A program made the translations under genes and the position numbers. Below, piece after piece: positions 25,156 through 33,933 of a DNA stretch of 44,725 nucleotides; position 1 is the first letter of the stretch; each line of letters opens with the position of its first letter. Source of the stretch: CAYVXE01 sp964455375. Its GTDB lineage: Bacteria; Zhuqueibacterota; Zhuqueibacteria; Oceanimicrobiales; Oceanimicrobiaceae. The stretch spans positions 1 to 44,725 of the forward strand of contig CAYVXE010000027.1 in NCBI GenBank assembly GCA_964455375.1, written 5' to 3'. The notes below the pieces were generated by a model, which did not search any database, had not been told where the DNA came from, and saw only the letters and a program-made list of their open reading frames with translations.

Positions 25156-25924
25156 TTCCTGATCCTGTACCAGAGGCTCTTTCAGCAGGCGGAATATATG
25201 AAAGCAGTTTATTTTGAATGACCCTTGGGGACTCCTCTGCCTGAACCGAAAGGATTCCCATCAAAAGCATCTCTTTAAACTGCAATTCCTGCTCCGAGCG
25301 CTGTTTAAGTTTACCAGCCATGGGCAGAAAAAATAAATTGGCAAATACAGCCCCGTATAATGTCGTGATCATCGCCATGGCCATCGCCGGACCAATTGAA
25401 GATGGATCGTCGAGATTTTGCAGCATGGCGATCAAACCAATTAATGTTCCAATCATACCAAAAGCAGGAGAATACATGCCCATAGCCATATATATTTGCT
25501 GCCCGATTTTATGTCTCTCTGCCATAATGGAGAGTTCAGCGTCCATAATATTGTTCAGATCTTCTGCTTCCGTTCCATTAACCACGTGCTGCAAGGTCAT
25601 TTTCATAAAATCTTCGTCGATGTTGTTCAAATCCTCTTCAATTGCTAAAAGACCGTTGGTGCGGGCTTTTTTGGAAATTGAAACAATTTGTTCGATGTAT
25701 TTTTGTGGGGATATAGGCTGCTCCTTCAACACCTTTTGCGTCACTTTCATCACCCCGAGCACATCACTAAAAGGAAAATTTACAAACGTCGCTGCAATTG
25801 TTCCTCCTACAACAACAATTACTGAAGGGATGTCCAGGTAGGGTCCAATACCAACTCCCATCATCATGGAAACTATCAATAGGGCCATCCCTGCAACAAT
25901 TCCGATTATCGTCCCTTTGTCCAT
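25148..25924 (-). CDS. motA: Stator protein MotA
   Basis: Ion-conducting stator subunit, 258 aa with four membrane helices (two near the start, two around 150-205). Family motifs: SVIVVVGGTIAATFVNFPF, then MGMYSPAFGMIGTLIGLIAM and LYGAVFANLFFLPMAGKL. The cytoplasmic loop between helices 2 and 3 carries charged residues that contact FliG. It follows flgE after an 86-bp gap that holds a strong hairpin. Confidence 0.96.
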   Translation of the reverse strand: MDKGTIIGIVAGMALLIVSMMMGVGIGPYLDIPSVIVVVGGTIAATFVNFPFSDVLGVMKVTQKVLKEQPISPQKYIEQIVSISKKARTNGLLAIEEDLNNIDEDFMKMTLQHVVNGTEAEDLNNIMDAELSIMAERHKIGQQIYMAMGMYSPAFGMIGTLIGLIAMLQNLDDPSSIGPAMAMAMITTLYGAVFANLFFLPMAGKLKQRSEQELQFKEMLLMGILSVQAEESPRVIQNKLLSYIPPAERASGTGSGNE

Positions 25925-25950
25925 AATGTTTTCAATCCTTTTTATTTTTT

Positions 25951-25980
25951 GTCCGGGTGACTCTCAGGTGCCACCCGGAC
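25951..25980 (-). other. Intercistronic hairpin between flgE and motA
   Basis: GTCCGGGTG and CACCCGGAC form a perfect 9-bp, GC-rich stem with a 12-nt loop. On the coding strand it is followed by an A-rich, not U-rich, stretch, so it is not a normal intrinsic terminator. It may protect the 3' end of a flgE mRNA piece or act as a processing site. Confidence 0.6.
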
Positions 25981-26010
25981 GAACATCAACGTCCTGTTGT
26001 TACGATGTTC

Positions 26011-27654
26011 TTACCGTTTCAATTGTGTCACTTCGCTTAAGAATTGATCACTGACCGTAATAACTCTGGCATTTGCCTGAAAGGCCCGTTGAGCAATAAT
26101 CATTTCCGCAAATTCCTGAGCAAGGTCAACGTTTGACGCTTCCAACGTTCCCGAAACAATAGATGAAGCGACATCTGAACCGGCCTTCCCGATTGCCGGA
26201 AGACCGCTGCTGGCCGAAAGCTGGTACAAATTGTTGCCAACATGTAACAGCCCTTCCGGATTGTTAATCGTTGCCATGGCCAATTGCGCAATCATCCGTG
26301 TACGACCGTTGGTAAACGAACCGAAAATCTTACCCGTCTCATCGATTGAAAATGAATTCAACTGTCCGATGGACTGGCCATCCTGAAAAGGCATATTAAT
26401 AGAAGATGAGCCGGCGTACTGCGTAATGCCGCTGAATCCGGTTGCATTTTCAAAATCAAGATTCAGAGAAACATTGGCAGCTCCGTTCCCGGGGTCGAAG
26501 GTAAGCGATGACTGGCCTTGATCGTAGTTGATGGTTTCCAGAGAACCATCATTGGCAAAGGTCAATGAACCTGAACTCCCTGCGCTGATTGTTTCATTAC
26601 CACCCATTGCTACCTTCCAGGTCCATTCGCGTGCGTTGGACGTTTTCGTAAAAGTAATATTCAACGTATGCTTTGTTCCCAGACTGTCAAAAACCTCAAC
26701 AGAGGCTGTTGTTTGCGGTGAATTCCCCACTGCCGTATTCAAAAAACTCGGCAGCGAAACGACGCCCGTATTACTCGCACCCTCTGCTAAAGTTAAAGAT
26801 GTTTTACTGGAACCGTAATTGTCATCTGTCAAGACAACCTTTCCAGCGGATAACGTTGCAGTCACATTGGTAAATGAATTATTAATGGACGTAAGCAAAT
26901 CATCGACGGTTGTTCCATCGTTGGCTGCGCCGTAGGTAAATGTTGCACTAACAGCGGAGCCGTCGGGATTTGTACCATTAATAATAATTGTGTCTCCATC
27001 TACCAGCGGCGTGGTCGTTTGACTCAAATCGTTTAACACTGTGGTACCAACTGCCGTACTGCCATCTGCAGCAAGCGTCAGGGTTTTTGTGGACGTCCAC
27101 TCCTGTTTAACCGGTGTCGCCGTCGCATCCAAATTGCCGTTTATAGAAACATTCTTCGTGCCTGCAGCAGGCGAAAGAACCGTTGCATCAAAAATGATAT
27201 TATCGGCCGTGGCAGTATCCCCAATCTTCCCGTTCAGGTCGGCCATCCAGCCCTGAACAAAGGCCCCGCTGGACGTAACCAGACGACCATTGCCGTCAAA
27301 ATGAAAATTACCGGCACGTGTAAACAACCGCTGCTGGCCTTCGCTGGCAACAAAAAATCCGTCACCATCAATCCCAAGGTCCAACTGCTTACCTGTCGCT
27401 TGCAAAATACCCTGGGAAAAATTGCGGTCAATACTGCCCGGCCCGACGCCAAGACCCACTAAAATTGCGTTTTGCGTACCGCCGGAAGCTGTCTGTTGCG
27501 CAGACCGTAAAACCTGGCTGAATTGTTCCTCAAAATTTATTCTTGATGATTTAAATCCAATGGTACTCACATTGGCGATATTGTTACCTATTACATCCAT
27601 TTTTAACTGTTGGTTTGATAATCCGGACACACCGGCAAACAAAGATCGCATCAT
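26011..27654 (-). CDS. flgE: Hook protein FlgE with a Flagellin_IN-like insert
   Basis: Main structural protein of the hook, 547 aa from the ATG ending at 27654 (GGAGG lies 8 nt upstream; the TTG at 27669 is inside that ribosome site). The N-terminus has MRSLFAGVSGLSNQQLKMDV and NNIANVSTIGFKSSRINF. The central part is longer than in enterobacteria and contains DGTTVDDLLTSINNSF plus VVLTDDNYGSSKTSLTL, like the flagellin/hook IN motif. The C-terminus ends with SNVDLAQEFAEMIIAQRAF and the usual ITVSDQFLSEVTQLKR. It is flanked on both sides by mRNA hairpins. Confidence 0.95.
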   Translation of the reverse strand: MMRSLFAGVSGLSNQQLKMDVIGNNIANVSTIGFKSSRINFEEQFSQVLRSAQQTASGGTQNAILVGLGVGPGSIDRNFSQGILQATGKQLDLGIDGDGFFVASEGQQRLFTRAGNFHFDGNGRLVTSSGAFVQGWMADLNGKIGDTATADNIIFDATVLSPAAGTKNVSINGNLDATATPVKQEWTSTKTLTLAADGSTAVGTTVLNDLSQTTTPLVDGDTIIINGTNPDGSAVSATFTYGAANDGTTVDDLLTSINNSFTNVTATLSAGKVVLTDDNYGSSKTSLTLAEGASNTGVVSLPSFLNTAVGNSPQTTASVEVFDSLGTKHTLNITFTKTSNAREWTWKVAMGGNETISAGSSGSLTFANDGSLETINYDQGQSSLTFDPGNGAANVSLNLDFENATGFSGITQYAGSSSINMPFQDGQSIGQLNSFSIDETGKIFGSFTNGRTRMIAQLAMATINNPEGLLHVGNNLYQLSASSGLPAIGKAGSDVASSIVSGTLEASNVDLAQEFAEMIIAQRAFQANARVITVSDQFLSEVTQLKR

Positions 27655-27695
27655 TGTAGGATCCTCCAAAGTTGGTTAAAAGTATATTTATTTTG

Positions 27696-27748
27696 CCACT
27701 GCTTCTATCATTCCACAGTGGAGGACCTCCCCAACTGGGGACCGGTCC
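27696..27748 (-). other. Two tandem hairpins in the flgE leader
   Basis: In the 102-bp gap before flgE, GGACC...GGTCC (27723-27748) encloses an inner CCCC/GGGG stem. It is followed on the coding strand by CCACTG...CAGTGG (27696-27721). No U-run follows. They probably affect stability or processing of the flgE message; a regulatory switch is possible. I saw no promoter consensus here. Confidence 0.5.
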
Positions 27749-27756
27749 GATTTTGG

Positions 27757-28146
27757 TTAAATTATCAAAGCGCTATCGATATTGGTAAAGACCCGATCGT
27801 TTCCGGTCTGGTTTTTGCCCAAGACCGTAACTACGGTTCTATTTTCTACACTCACGACAAATGCGAGGTCTCGCATCAGCAGCAACGAATCTTTTCCGCC
27901 TTTTTCAGCAATCGTTTGAACGGCGTCATTTAACTTGCCAAGGTCTCTCTTGGTTAGAGAAATATCCCTCGAGGCAAGCCGTTCAACTGCATGCTGTGAA
28001 AATTTAACCGATGCTGCAGAAGTCGCCATTTTCTTTTTGAGCACTGCATCAAAAGCCGGTTGATTTGCCTTTTGCAGACGCTGCGACTGTTTCTGCTGAG
28101 AAACCTTATCGATAAAGATTTGATGTTGTAATTCATGAACTTTCAT
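27757..28146 (-). CDS. TIGR02530-family flagellar operon protein
   Basis: 129-aa protein of the uncharacterised family found between flgD and flgE in many flagellar operons. Signature stretches are FSQHAVERLASRDISLTKRD, LGKLNDAVQTIAEKGGKDSL, FVVSVENRTVVTVLGKN and VFTNIDSALII at the end. It has no signal peptide or membrane helix. Its exact role is unknown; position suggests help with hook or hook-cap assembly. It lies 8 bp after flgD. Confidence 0.88.
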   Translation of the reverse strand: MKVHELQHQIFIDKVSQQKQSQRLQKANQPAFDAVLKKKMATSAASVKFSQHAVERLASRDISLTKRDLGKLNDAVQTIAEKGGKDSLLLMRDLAFVVSVENRTVVTVLGKNQTGNDRVFTNIDSALII

Positions 28147-28154
28147 GATGACCC

Positions 28155-28817
28155 CTATTCTGAACCAATCTCAACGACTTCAGACAAAGGAATTTTCAAA
28201 TCACCGATTCGGAGAACAGCATTGCCGTTTTCATACTGAACACTGTTAATCAGGCCGACCACATAGGTCTCCGACGTTACAGAGTCTCCATTAACATCCT
28301 CTGCTTTTACGGTGAATGAGTAATTGTCACTTCGCAAATGGTTACCGGCATCATCTTTCCCGTCCCATTTGTACACCTGATTTCCGGCAGTTTGCTCATC
28401 TAACTGCACCGTTCGTACAATGTCGCCACTTCCATCTGTAATTTGAATGGTTACTTTGTGTGCGGAATCACTTAATTGATAATTTAATTCGCCGTTATTT
28501 TGAACGGTATCACCAAAAGCGCGCACCGTCTTCCCGATGAGAGTAGTGGCCATCGTATTGTTGATCGCCTGATTTAAAAGAAGATTCTGGTCCGATGTAT
28601 TACTCAACGTTGCGTTAATATTTTGCAGTTGTTCAACCGAACTGAACTGTGCGAGTTGAGCGGCAAGTTGATCTCCATTCACCGGATTTGTCGGATCCTG
28701 GTTTTGCAACTGAACAACCAATATCTTTAAAAAGTCATCTTTACCTAAGGAACTGTTTCCAGTATTATTAAAGAGACTTTGCGGCCCCAGTTGAGCAATT
28801 GAAGGTATATCATTCAT
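28155..28817 (-). CDS. flgD: Hook cap protein FlgD
   Basis: Scaffold cap for hook growth, 220 aa. N-terminal part: GKDDFLKILVVQLQNQDPTN, then QLAAQLAQFSSVEQLQNINA, the family hallmark. The C-terminal part has FlgD Ig-like and tudor-like blocks (YKWDGKDDAGNHLRSDNYSF, then VVGLINSVQYENGNAVLRIG). AGGAG precedes the ATG by 6-8 nt. It sits between fliK and the TIGR02530 gene. Confidence 0.95.
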   Translation of the reverse strand: MNDIPSIAQLGPQSLFNNTGNSSLGKDDFLKILVVQLQNQDPTNPVNGDQLAAQLAQFSSVEQLQNINATLSNTSDQNLLLNQAINNTMATTLIGKTVRAFGDTVQNNGELNYQLSDSAHKVTIQITDGSGDIVRTVQLDEQTAGNQVYKWDGKDDAGNHLRSDNYSFTVKAEDVNGDSVTSETYVVGLINSVQYENGNAVLRIGDLKIPLSEVVEIGSE

Positions 28818-28860
28818 ACATTTCTCCTTATGTTGTGATAAATTACATCTTCCAATTATT

Positions 28861-30861
28861 TTAAGCCCAGATTTCCACCGTCTGACTTCCTGAATTTCTA
28901 TGAATTAATTGCGATGTCAGCAGATCCTGCATTCTCTGTGTGGCTTCGTTTCCATGTCTGTCTTCTGAAAATCCTTGCCAATTCAATGGATTTTGTGTCT
29001 GTGACTGCTGATTTTGATTTTCAGACCGGTTGTCCCGCACCGAGACATCCAGTTTGCCAATCTCAATACCCCGCTGTACCATTTGCTCCACGAGTGGTTT
29101 CAGGTGTGCTTCCACCAGCCGCTTTGCTTCGTGCGTGTCCACCTGAACCTGTAAATCTATTTTATGCGCCTGTTTCAATGCATCCACGTCAACTTTGCCT
29201 AAATTTTGAACATCCATCTGAACGCCTAACCTACGGCCCGTAAACGCTGATTGCGATTGAACCATGTCAGCAATTTTCTGAATGGTCTCCAGCATTTGAG
29301 TAGAATTCACCTGCGGTGTTCCGGTAAATTTTGAGGCCTGCAAAGCCATGGAAGATGGCAGGTTATTCTGCATTTGCACTAATATGTCCTTCAGCTCTTT
29401 TTCACCCATTCCGGAATGAAATGAATCACCATGATTTTGGGATTGCAAAACCGAACGATTTTGCTGCGAAGAAAGCATTCCACCGGAGGATTCCTCGTGC
29501 GGCGTAAATCCATGACTCCCGGATTTTTTGACAACCCGCACCGGCTTTACACCCTGGTTTTCTAAATAGTGATTCACCTGTTTTAAAACCGGCTGAATCT
29601 GTTTACGCAGCCATTCTGCAACATTCGCGTCTTTTGCCTGCACGGTTATATCAGATGTATTTCCTGTTGGTAAGGACATTTTTAATTGTCCGGCAAGTTC
29701 CTGCAGCGAGCTCCGAATGGCTTTAAGGTGATTTCTTGCCACCGGGTCAGACACAGCCTTGGCTAAAATAGACCCTACCATTTTATCAATTTTCGTATTT
29801 ATATTCATAAGATGTCGTTGCTGCGAATGCTCCGGATTTTGAAGGTGCAAACGATTCTGTCCATTGGAAAAAGCACTTCGCTTAATGGTAAATTGTTGCG
29901 CAGAGAACCCCTTCTCTTTTAAAAGCTCGGCTATTTTATTCTGCTGTTCCGACGTTGTATGCAAATGCTTTCTTTCTGCTCCTGCATCGATCCTGCCAAA
30001 AATCAGCGGATTTGTTTCAGATGTTTTAGGACTGTTTTCCTTTTCCACACGGTCAAAATTCAAAGCTTCGGGCTGAGTAAGGAAATCAAGATCGCCAAAT
30101 TTAAAGGTTGTATTTAACTCACCTGGCGCGTCCTGCAACAATTTCGCTAATTGTGCTTGTGTTTCAGGATTCGATGTGCTGATCTCAGCGGTTGCCCGAC
30201 CGGCCCTTTTCAAAACCAGAATATCGCCTAAAGTTTGATTGGAGATGTACATGCCTGCATCTGTTGCCGGGCCTGCATTCTGAGAAAACGCGGCGATCAT
30301 ATCCCGAATTTTTGCTAACGCCGTGGATTCATCCAGACCAGCAATTTTTGAACTTTTAATCGATAGCGTCATTTTTACCAACGCATCGATTTTTACGGTT
30401 ACAGATTCCAATCCACTTTCATCCAGAAATTTCAGAAACCCCGGACTCATCAACGTCGATGCTATATTCTTACCGGAATGAATTTGTAACTCCAGGTGTT
30501 TTTGTCCCGGCAACATTTTCATGGAAAGCTTACCTGTTTTACCGAATTTCAAATCTGTACTTTGTAAATTCACACCATTTGCAGCCGCTGAAACAAGTCT
30601 AGAAATCGCAGTTTTCAGTAACTTAGATATGTCAGAGGCTGGCGCTGCGGAATCCTTTAACTCGATCCCATGGAAGCCACCAAGAGTGATGTTGTTGGAC
30701 CGTGCTGGCGCAAACGGATTTGCCTGTAAAGAAACGAGAAGACCCTGAAAATCCTGGTCCTCAAGTCCTTTGTGGCGTCCGCTGAAGAGTTGTCCCGGTA
30801 ACGGAGAACCCGTTTTCTTAGCCATAGGCAATGGTGTTGCTATGTTTGCAGGTACAGCCAT
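28861..30861 (-). CDS. fliK: Hook-length control protein FliK, long form
   Basis: Secreted molecular ruler that ends hook growth and switches FlhB, 666 aa, longer than the roughly 400 aa of enterobacteria. The first 400 residues are variable and rich in Gln, Ser, Asn and Lys. The conserved C-terminal domain lies at about 535-625 (RRLGVQMDVQNLGKVDVDAL, then IDLQVQVDTHEAKRLVEAHL and MVQRGIEIGKLDVSV). A Gln/Asn-rich tail follows. AGGAA lies 7 nt before the ATG. It adjoins the MgtE_N-like gene with no gap. Confidence 0.92.
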   Translation of the reverse strand: MAVPANIATPLPMAKKTGSPLPGQLFSGRHKGLEDQDFQGLLVSLQANPFAPARSNNITLGGFHGIELKDSAAPASDISKLLKTAISRLVSAAANGVNLQSTDLKFGKTGKLSMKMLPGQKHLELQIHSGKNIASTLMSPGFLKFLDESGLESVTVKIDALVKMTLSIKSSKIAGLDESTALAKIRDMIAAFSQNAGPATDAGMYISNQTLGDILVLKRAGRATAEISTSNPETQAQLAKLLQDAPGELNTTFKFGDLDFLTQPEALNFDRVEKENSPKTSETNPLIFGRIDAGAERKHLHTTSEQQNKIAELLKEKGFSAQQFTIKRSAFSNGQNRLHLQNPEHSQQRHLMNINTKIDKMVGSILAKAVSDPVARNHLKAIRSSLQELAGQLKMSLPTGNTSDITVQAKDANVAEWLRKQIQPVLKQVNHYLENQGVKPVRVVKKSGSHGFTPHEESSGGMLSSQQNRSVLQSQNHGDSFHSGMGEKELKDILVQMQNNLPSSMALQASKFTGTPQVNSTQMLETIQKIADMVQSQSAFTGRRLGVQMDVQNLGKVDVDALKQAHKIDLQVQVDTHEAKRLVEAHLKPLVEQMVQRGIEIGKLDVSVRDNRSENQNQQSQTQNPLNWQGFSEDRHGNEATQRMQDLLTSQLIHRNSGSQTVEIWA

Positions 30862-31446
30862 TTAGTTATTCCTGACGTTCAGACGACCGGCCATATCGGC
30901 CATAATTGTTCCTGCCCTTTTCGGTGGCAGTGCTTTTATAATAACCGCCTTTTCACTTTTCTTGGCTCTGTCATAAAGAATCTTTATCAGTTCATCTGGC
31001 AAATTCGCCAAAATGGGACCGAGGATTTCCGGCTTCATAGAACTTAATGTGTTGGCTAAATCCTGGATCCGTTTTTGTTCCTGTGCTTTATTGAATGATT
31101 TTTTCTCTTGTTCACTGGAAGCAATTTGCTTTTTTAAAATATCATTTTCCTGGCGTAATTTGTTGATTTCACGATTCTTCTTACTAATTGTACTCTCCTT
31201 TTCATGCAGTTCGGTGACATAATCCGTTAATTGCGTCAAAAGACCCTCAATGACCACGGCAAGCGAATCGATAGACTCGGTAAAGGTGGTATCCTGTACC
31301 GCGGCTTCATCTTCATGGTATGTCGTATAATTCAGAACAGGAACCCTCTCTGTCTTTTCATAGATTTTATCTTTATTCATGTACATTCCCGCAATCATTG
31401 CGACAAATGCCAACAAATAAAACGAAGCCCACAATACAATTTTCAT
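30862..31446 (-). CDS. MotE/YlxF-like protein with MgtE_N-type C-terminal domain
   Basis: 194-aa single-pass inner-membrane protein: an N-terminal helix (about 5-22), a coiled coil (about 60-135, with NREINKLRQENDILKKQI), then an MgtE N-domain-like helical part (MKPEILGPILANLPDELI, then IIKALPPKRAGTIMADMAG). Such proteins stand between fliJ and fliK in many clusters; in alphaproteobacteria a relative, MotE, chaperones a stator-associated protein. The role here is inferred from that placement. It overlaps fliJ by 4 bp. Confidence 0.8.
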   Translation of the reverse strand: MKIVLWASFYLLAFVAMIAGMYMNKDKIYEKTERVPVLNYTTYHEDEAAVQDTTFTESIDSLAVVIEGLLTQLTDYVTELHEKESTISKKNREINKLRQENDILKKQIASSEQEKKSFNKAQEQKRIQDLANTLSSMKPEILGPILANLPDELIKILYDRAKKSEKAVIIKALPPKRAGTIMADMAGRLNVRNN

Positions 31447-31901
31447 GTTATTTCGTCTTGATATAAGTTAATATTTCTTATAGCCAATTCGTCGAGCACT
31501 TTTTGCTCCTCCCGATTTTCTTCCATCGCAAAAGCCGCCCGCGCTTTCTCCTTCAAAAGCTCCAATACTTTTTTGTCTTTGGACGCCTGCAGAAGGTCCT
31601 GACGTTTTTCCTCTACGGCCTTTTTAAGCATGAAGATGGAATGCCGTTTTTCATAAAGCATCCCCGCAAGTGTGTTTAAATAATCATGAAAAGCTGAAAA
31701 CCGGTACACATTTGCTGTTCCCGCATCGTTCATTTCAACGGCTAACTGCCGGATTTTAATTTCCAGTTCACGCATCCTCTGCTTTTCCAGCTCCAGTTCT
31801 TTCCTTGAAAGAGCAAGATTCCTCATTTTCTCCTTTTCAACAATTTCCCTTACATCGAGAACTTTTTGCAACCTAAATTTTCTATTCATATTCACGTTCA
31901 A
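31443..31901 (-). CDS. fliJ: Export chaperone-escort protein FliJ
   Basis: Soluble antiparallel coiled coil of 152 aa, rich in Lys, Glu and Arg, starting NRKFRLQKVLDVREIVEKEK and ending EENREEQKVLDELAIRN. It fits as the stalk of the FliI hexamer and escorts chaperones to FlhA. Sequence identity in this family is poor, but length, the FRLQKVLDVR start and position right after fliI support it. Confidence 0.9.
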   Translation of the reverse strand: MNVNMNRKFRLQKVLDVREIVEKEKMRNLALSRKELELEKQRMRELEIKIRQLAVEMNDAGTANVYRFSAFHDYLNTLAGMLYEKRHSIFMLKKAVEEKRQDLLQASKDKKVLELLKEKARAAFAMEENREEQKVLDELAIRNINLYQDEIT

Positions 31902-31915
31902 ATCCTGTGTGCTGT

Positions 31916-33253
31916 CTAACTTTCACGTGTTTGTGGAACGGATGCAGTCAGAACTGCTGCCAGCGCTTTTTCAGAAGCTGTTACATCTGCTTTTTCATCA
32001 ACCTGTTGTTTTATAAAATTCCGAACCGACTGTATCTTTTGGATGGCATTATCAATTGCCGGATTACTGCCGTTTGCGTACGCCCCGATATTAATCAAAT
32101 CTTCCGCTTCATGATATGCAGACAATATTTCTTTCACGCGATTGGCTGCCGTTATATGCTGTTTTGATACGACGTCGGTCATCACTCTGCTGATGCTCTG
32201 CAGGACATCGATTGCCGGATATTGCCCGGCGGCGGCTAATTTTCTTGAAAGGACAATATGTCCATCCAAAATCGAGCGCACGGTGTCTGCCACAGGGTCA
32301 TTCATATCATCCCCTTCGACGAGCACGGTATAAATGCCGGTAATACTACCCTGTTTGAAATTGCCGGCTCTTTCGAGCAAACGGGGTAAGAAGGCAAAAA
32401 CTGATGGTGTGTAACCTTTGGTTGTGGGGGGTTCCCCAACGGCCAAACCCACTTCCCGTTGCGCCATGGCAACACGTGTCAATGAATCCATCATAAGCAT
32501 CACATTCAAACCGAGACCCGCAAAATATTCAGCTATCGCGGTAGCTACCAAAGCGCCCTTAACCCGAATGAGAGACGCCTGTTCCGACGTAACCGTAACA
32601 ACAACAGACCGGCGTAATCCCTCTTCACCAAGGTCACGTTCCAAAAAATCCCGCACTTCACGTCCGCGCTCACCGATAAGGGCAATTACGTTGACGTCCG
32701 CATTTGTGTGCCGGGCAATCATTCCCAAAAGCACACTTTTTCCAACGCCGCTTCCCGCAAAAACACCAACCCGTTGCCCCAAGCCGCAAGTTAACAACCC
32801 ATCGATGGCGCGAATGCCTGTGGAAATAGGCTCTAATACACGTTCACGCAATAACGGATTGGGCGGCATATTATGTACTGCCTGAAATTCCATGGTGTTG
32901 ACAGGACCTTTCCCATCCATGGGCTTGCCCGTACCGTCCAAAATACGCCCGAGCAATTCACGACCCACAGCAATAGCATAAGGTTCATCCCGCAACGTCA
33001 CCAGGCTGCCTGGTTCTATGCCAACGGTTTCTTCCAGGGGCATGAGCAAGACTTTCTTACCCCGGAAACCCACAACTTCCGAAAGGATCTTTTTGCCCGA
33101 CCGCATGTGAACATAGCATAACTGTCCAATAGAGACAGGCGGACCGAAGGATTCCATGACCAAACCGATAACTTTGTCCACACGTCCCATTAACCGGAAC
33201 GGTTGCAGGCCATCTAATTTCTGGAAGTATTTCTTAAGTTGCAGCGTTTCCAT
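31916..33253 (-). CDS. fliI: Flagellar export ATPase FliI
   Basis: ATPase of the flagellar type III export apparatus, 445 aa, homologous to F1-beta. Walker A AGSGVGKS (166-173), the RGREVRDFLERDLGEEGL block, Walker B in NVMLMMDSLTRVAMAQREVG, and TTKGYTPSVFAFLPRLLERA are all intact. It forms a hexamer with FliJ under the gate, held by FliH. It lies 3 bp after fliH and 14 bp before fliJ. Confidence 0.97.
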   Translation of the reverse strand: METLQLKKYFQKLDGLQPFRLMGRVDKVIGLVMESFGPPVSIGQLCYVHMRSGKKILSEVVGFRGKKVLLMPLEETVGIEPGSLVTLRDEPYAIAVGRELLGRILDGTGKPMDGKGPVNTMEFQAVHNMPPNPLLRERVLEPISTGIRAIDGLLTCGLGQRVGVFAGSGVGKSVLLGMIARHTNADVNVIALIGERGREVRDFLERDLGEEGLRRSVVVTVTSEQASLIRVKGALVATAIAEYFAGLGLNVMLMMDSLTRVAMAQREVGLAVGEPPTTKGYTPSVFAFLPRLLERAGNFKQGSITGIYTVLVEGDDMNDPVADTVRSILDGHIVLSRKLAAAGQYPAIDVLQSISRVMTDVVSKQHITAANRVKEILSAYHEAEDLINIGAYANGSNPAIDNAIQKIQSVRNFIKQQVDEKADVTASEKALAAVLTASVPQTRES

Positions 33254-33256
33254 ACG

Positions 33257-33931
33257 TTATGTATTATTTAAAATTTGCTTTTTTATTTCAGTGAATTGCG
33301 TTTCAAAACGTGCGTCCAACATGCCATAATCCGTCTCAACTAAACACTCTCCCGGTTTTAGTGATGGATTTTCACAAACATTAATGCTCACACTATGTCC
33401 TAAATTGGCCTGAATTTCCGGAATCAATGATTTCACAGGTCCCAAAGCGGAGCCATGAACGTGAAGAAAGTACTTCGTGTTATCGGAAAAATAATTCACC
33501 GCATCTTCAATCATCTTTTGTAAAACATCCTTATTCAGTTCAACGCTTGTCAAAGCCGCAGCCCCGATAATTTTTCCTGCGACCTTAAATGCGAAGTTCA
33601 GAATAAACTTTTCAGCATTTTTTATCACGTTGGCTTCATGTTGCTGTATCGATTTCACCAGATCCGCCAGACTTATCACCTGATGCTTGAGCACGCCTTT
33701 TTCCGCCTTTCTCCCAGCCCTTTCACCTTCGGCAAACCCTGCGCTGAACTGTTTCTCCGTAACATATTTCATCTCATCTCGCAGCATCTCTAATTCATTA
33801 AGAGTGTGTTTGTATTTATTCTTCATCTCTTCAAAAGGGTCACACACCATATTTATTATGGTTGACCCCCGCAACTCAGGCAACTGATGATCTTCGAATC
33901 GCGTGGATCTTTTTTTCGTTTTAATGATCAT
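33257..33931 (-). CDS. fliH: Export ATPase regulator FliH
   Basis: 224-aa stator of the export ATPase. The middle is an extended helix with FAEGERAGRKAEKGVLKHQV (about 84-103). The C-terminal half resembles the F-type delta domain (FILNFAFKVAGKIIGAAALT, then PGECLVETDYGMLDARFETQ, and LNNT at the end). The N-terminal 60 residues are variable. It lies between fliG and fliI, two and three bases from each. Confidence 0.93.
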   Translation of the reverse strand: MIIKTKKRSTRFEDHQLPELRGSTIINMVCDPFEEMKNKYKHTLNELEMLRDEMKYVTEKQFSAGFAEGERAGRKAEKGVLKHQVISLADLVKSIQQHEANVIKNAEKFILNFAFKVAGKIIGAAALTSVELNKDVLQKMIEDAVNYFSDNTKYFLHVHGSALGPVKSLIPEIQANLGHSVSINVCENPSLKPGECLVETDYGMLDARFETQFTEIKKQILNNT

Positions 33932-33933
33932 GT

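Noticed and set aside
25320..25841. 173-aa plus-strand frame opposite motA
   Set aside because: Antisense shadow of a highly conserved gene, with no ribosome site or recognisable domain.
25951..25980. TGGCAC in the flgE-motA gap as a third sigma-54 promoter
   Set aside because: The -12 part reads AGTCAC instead of TTGC, and the bases are explained by the hairpin stem.
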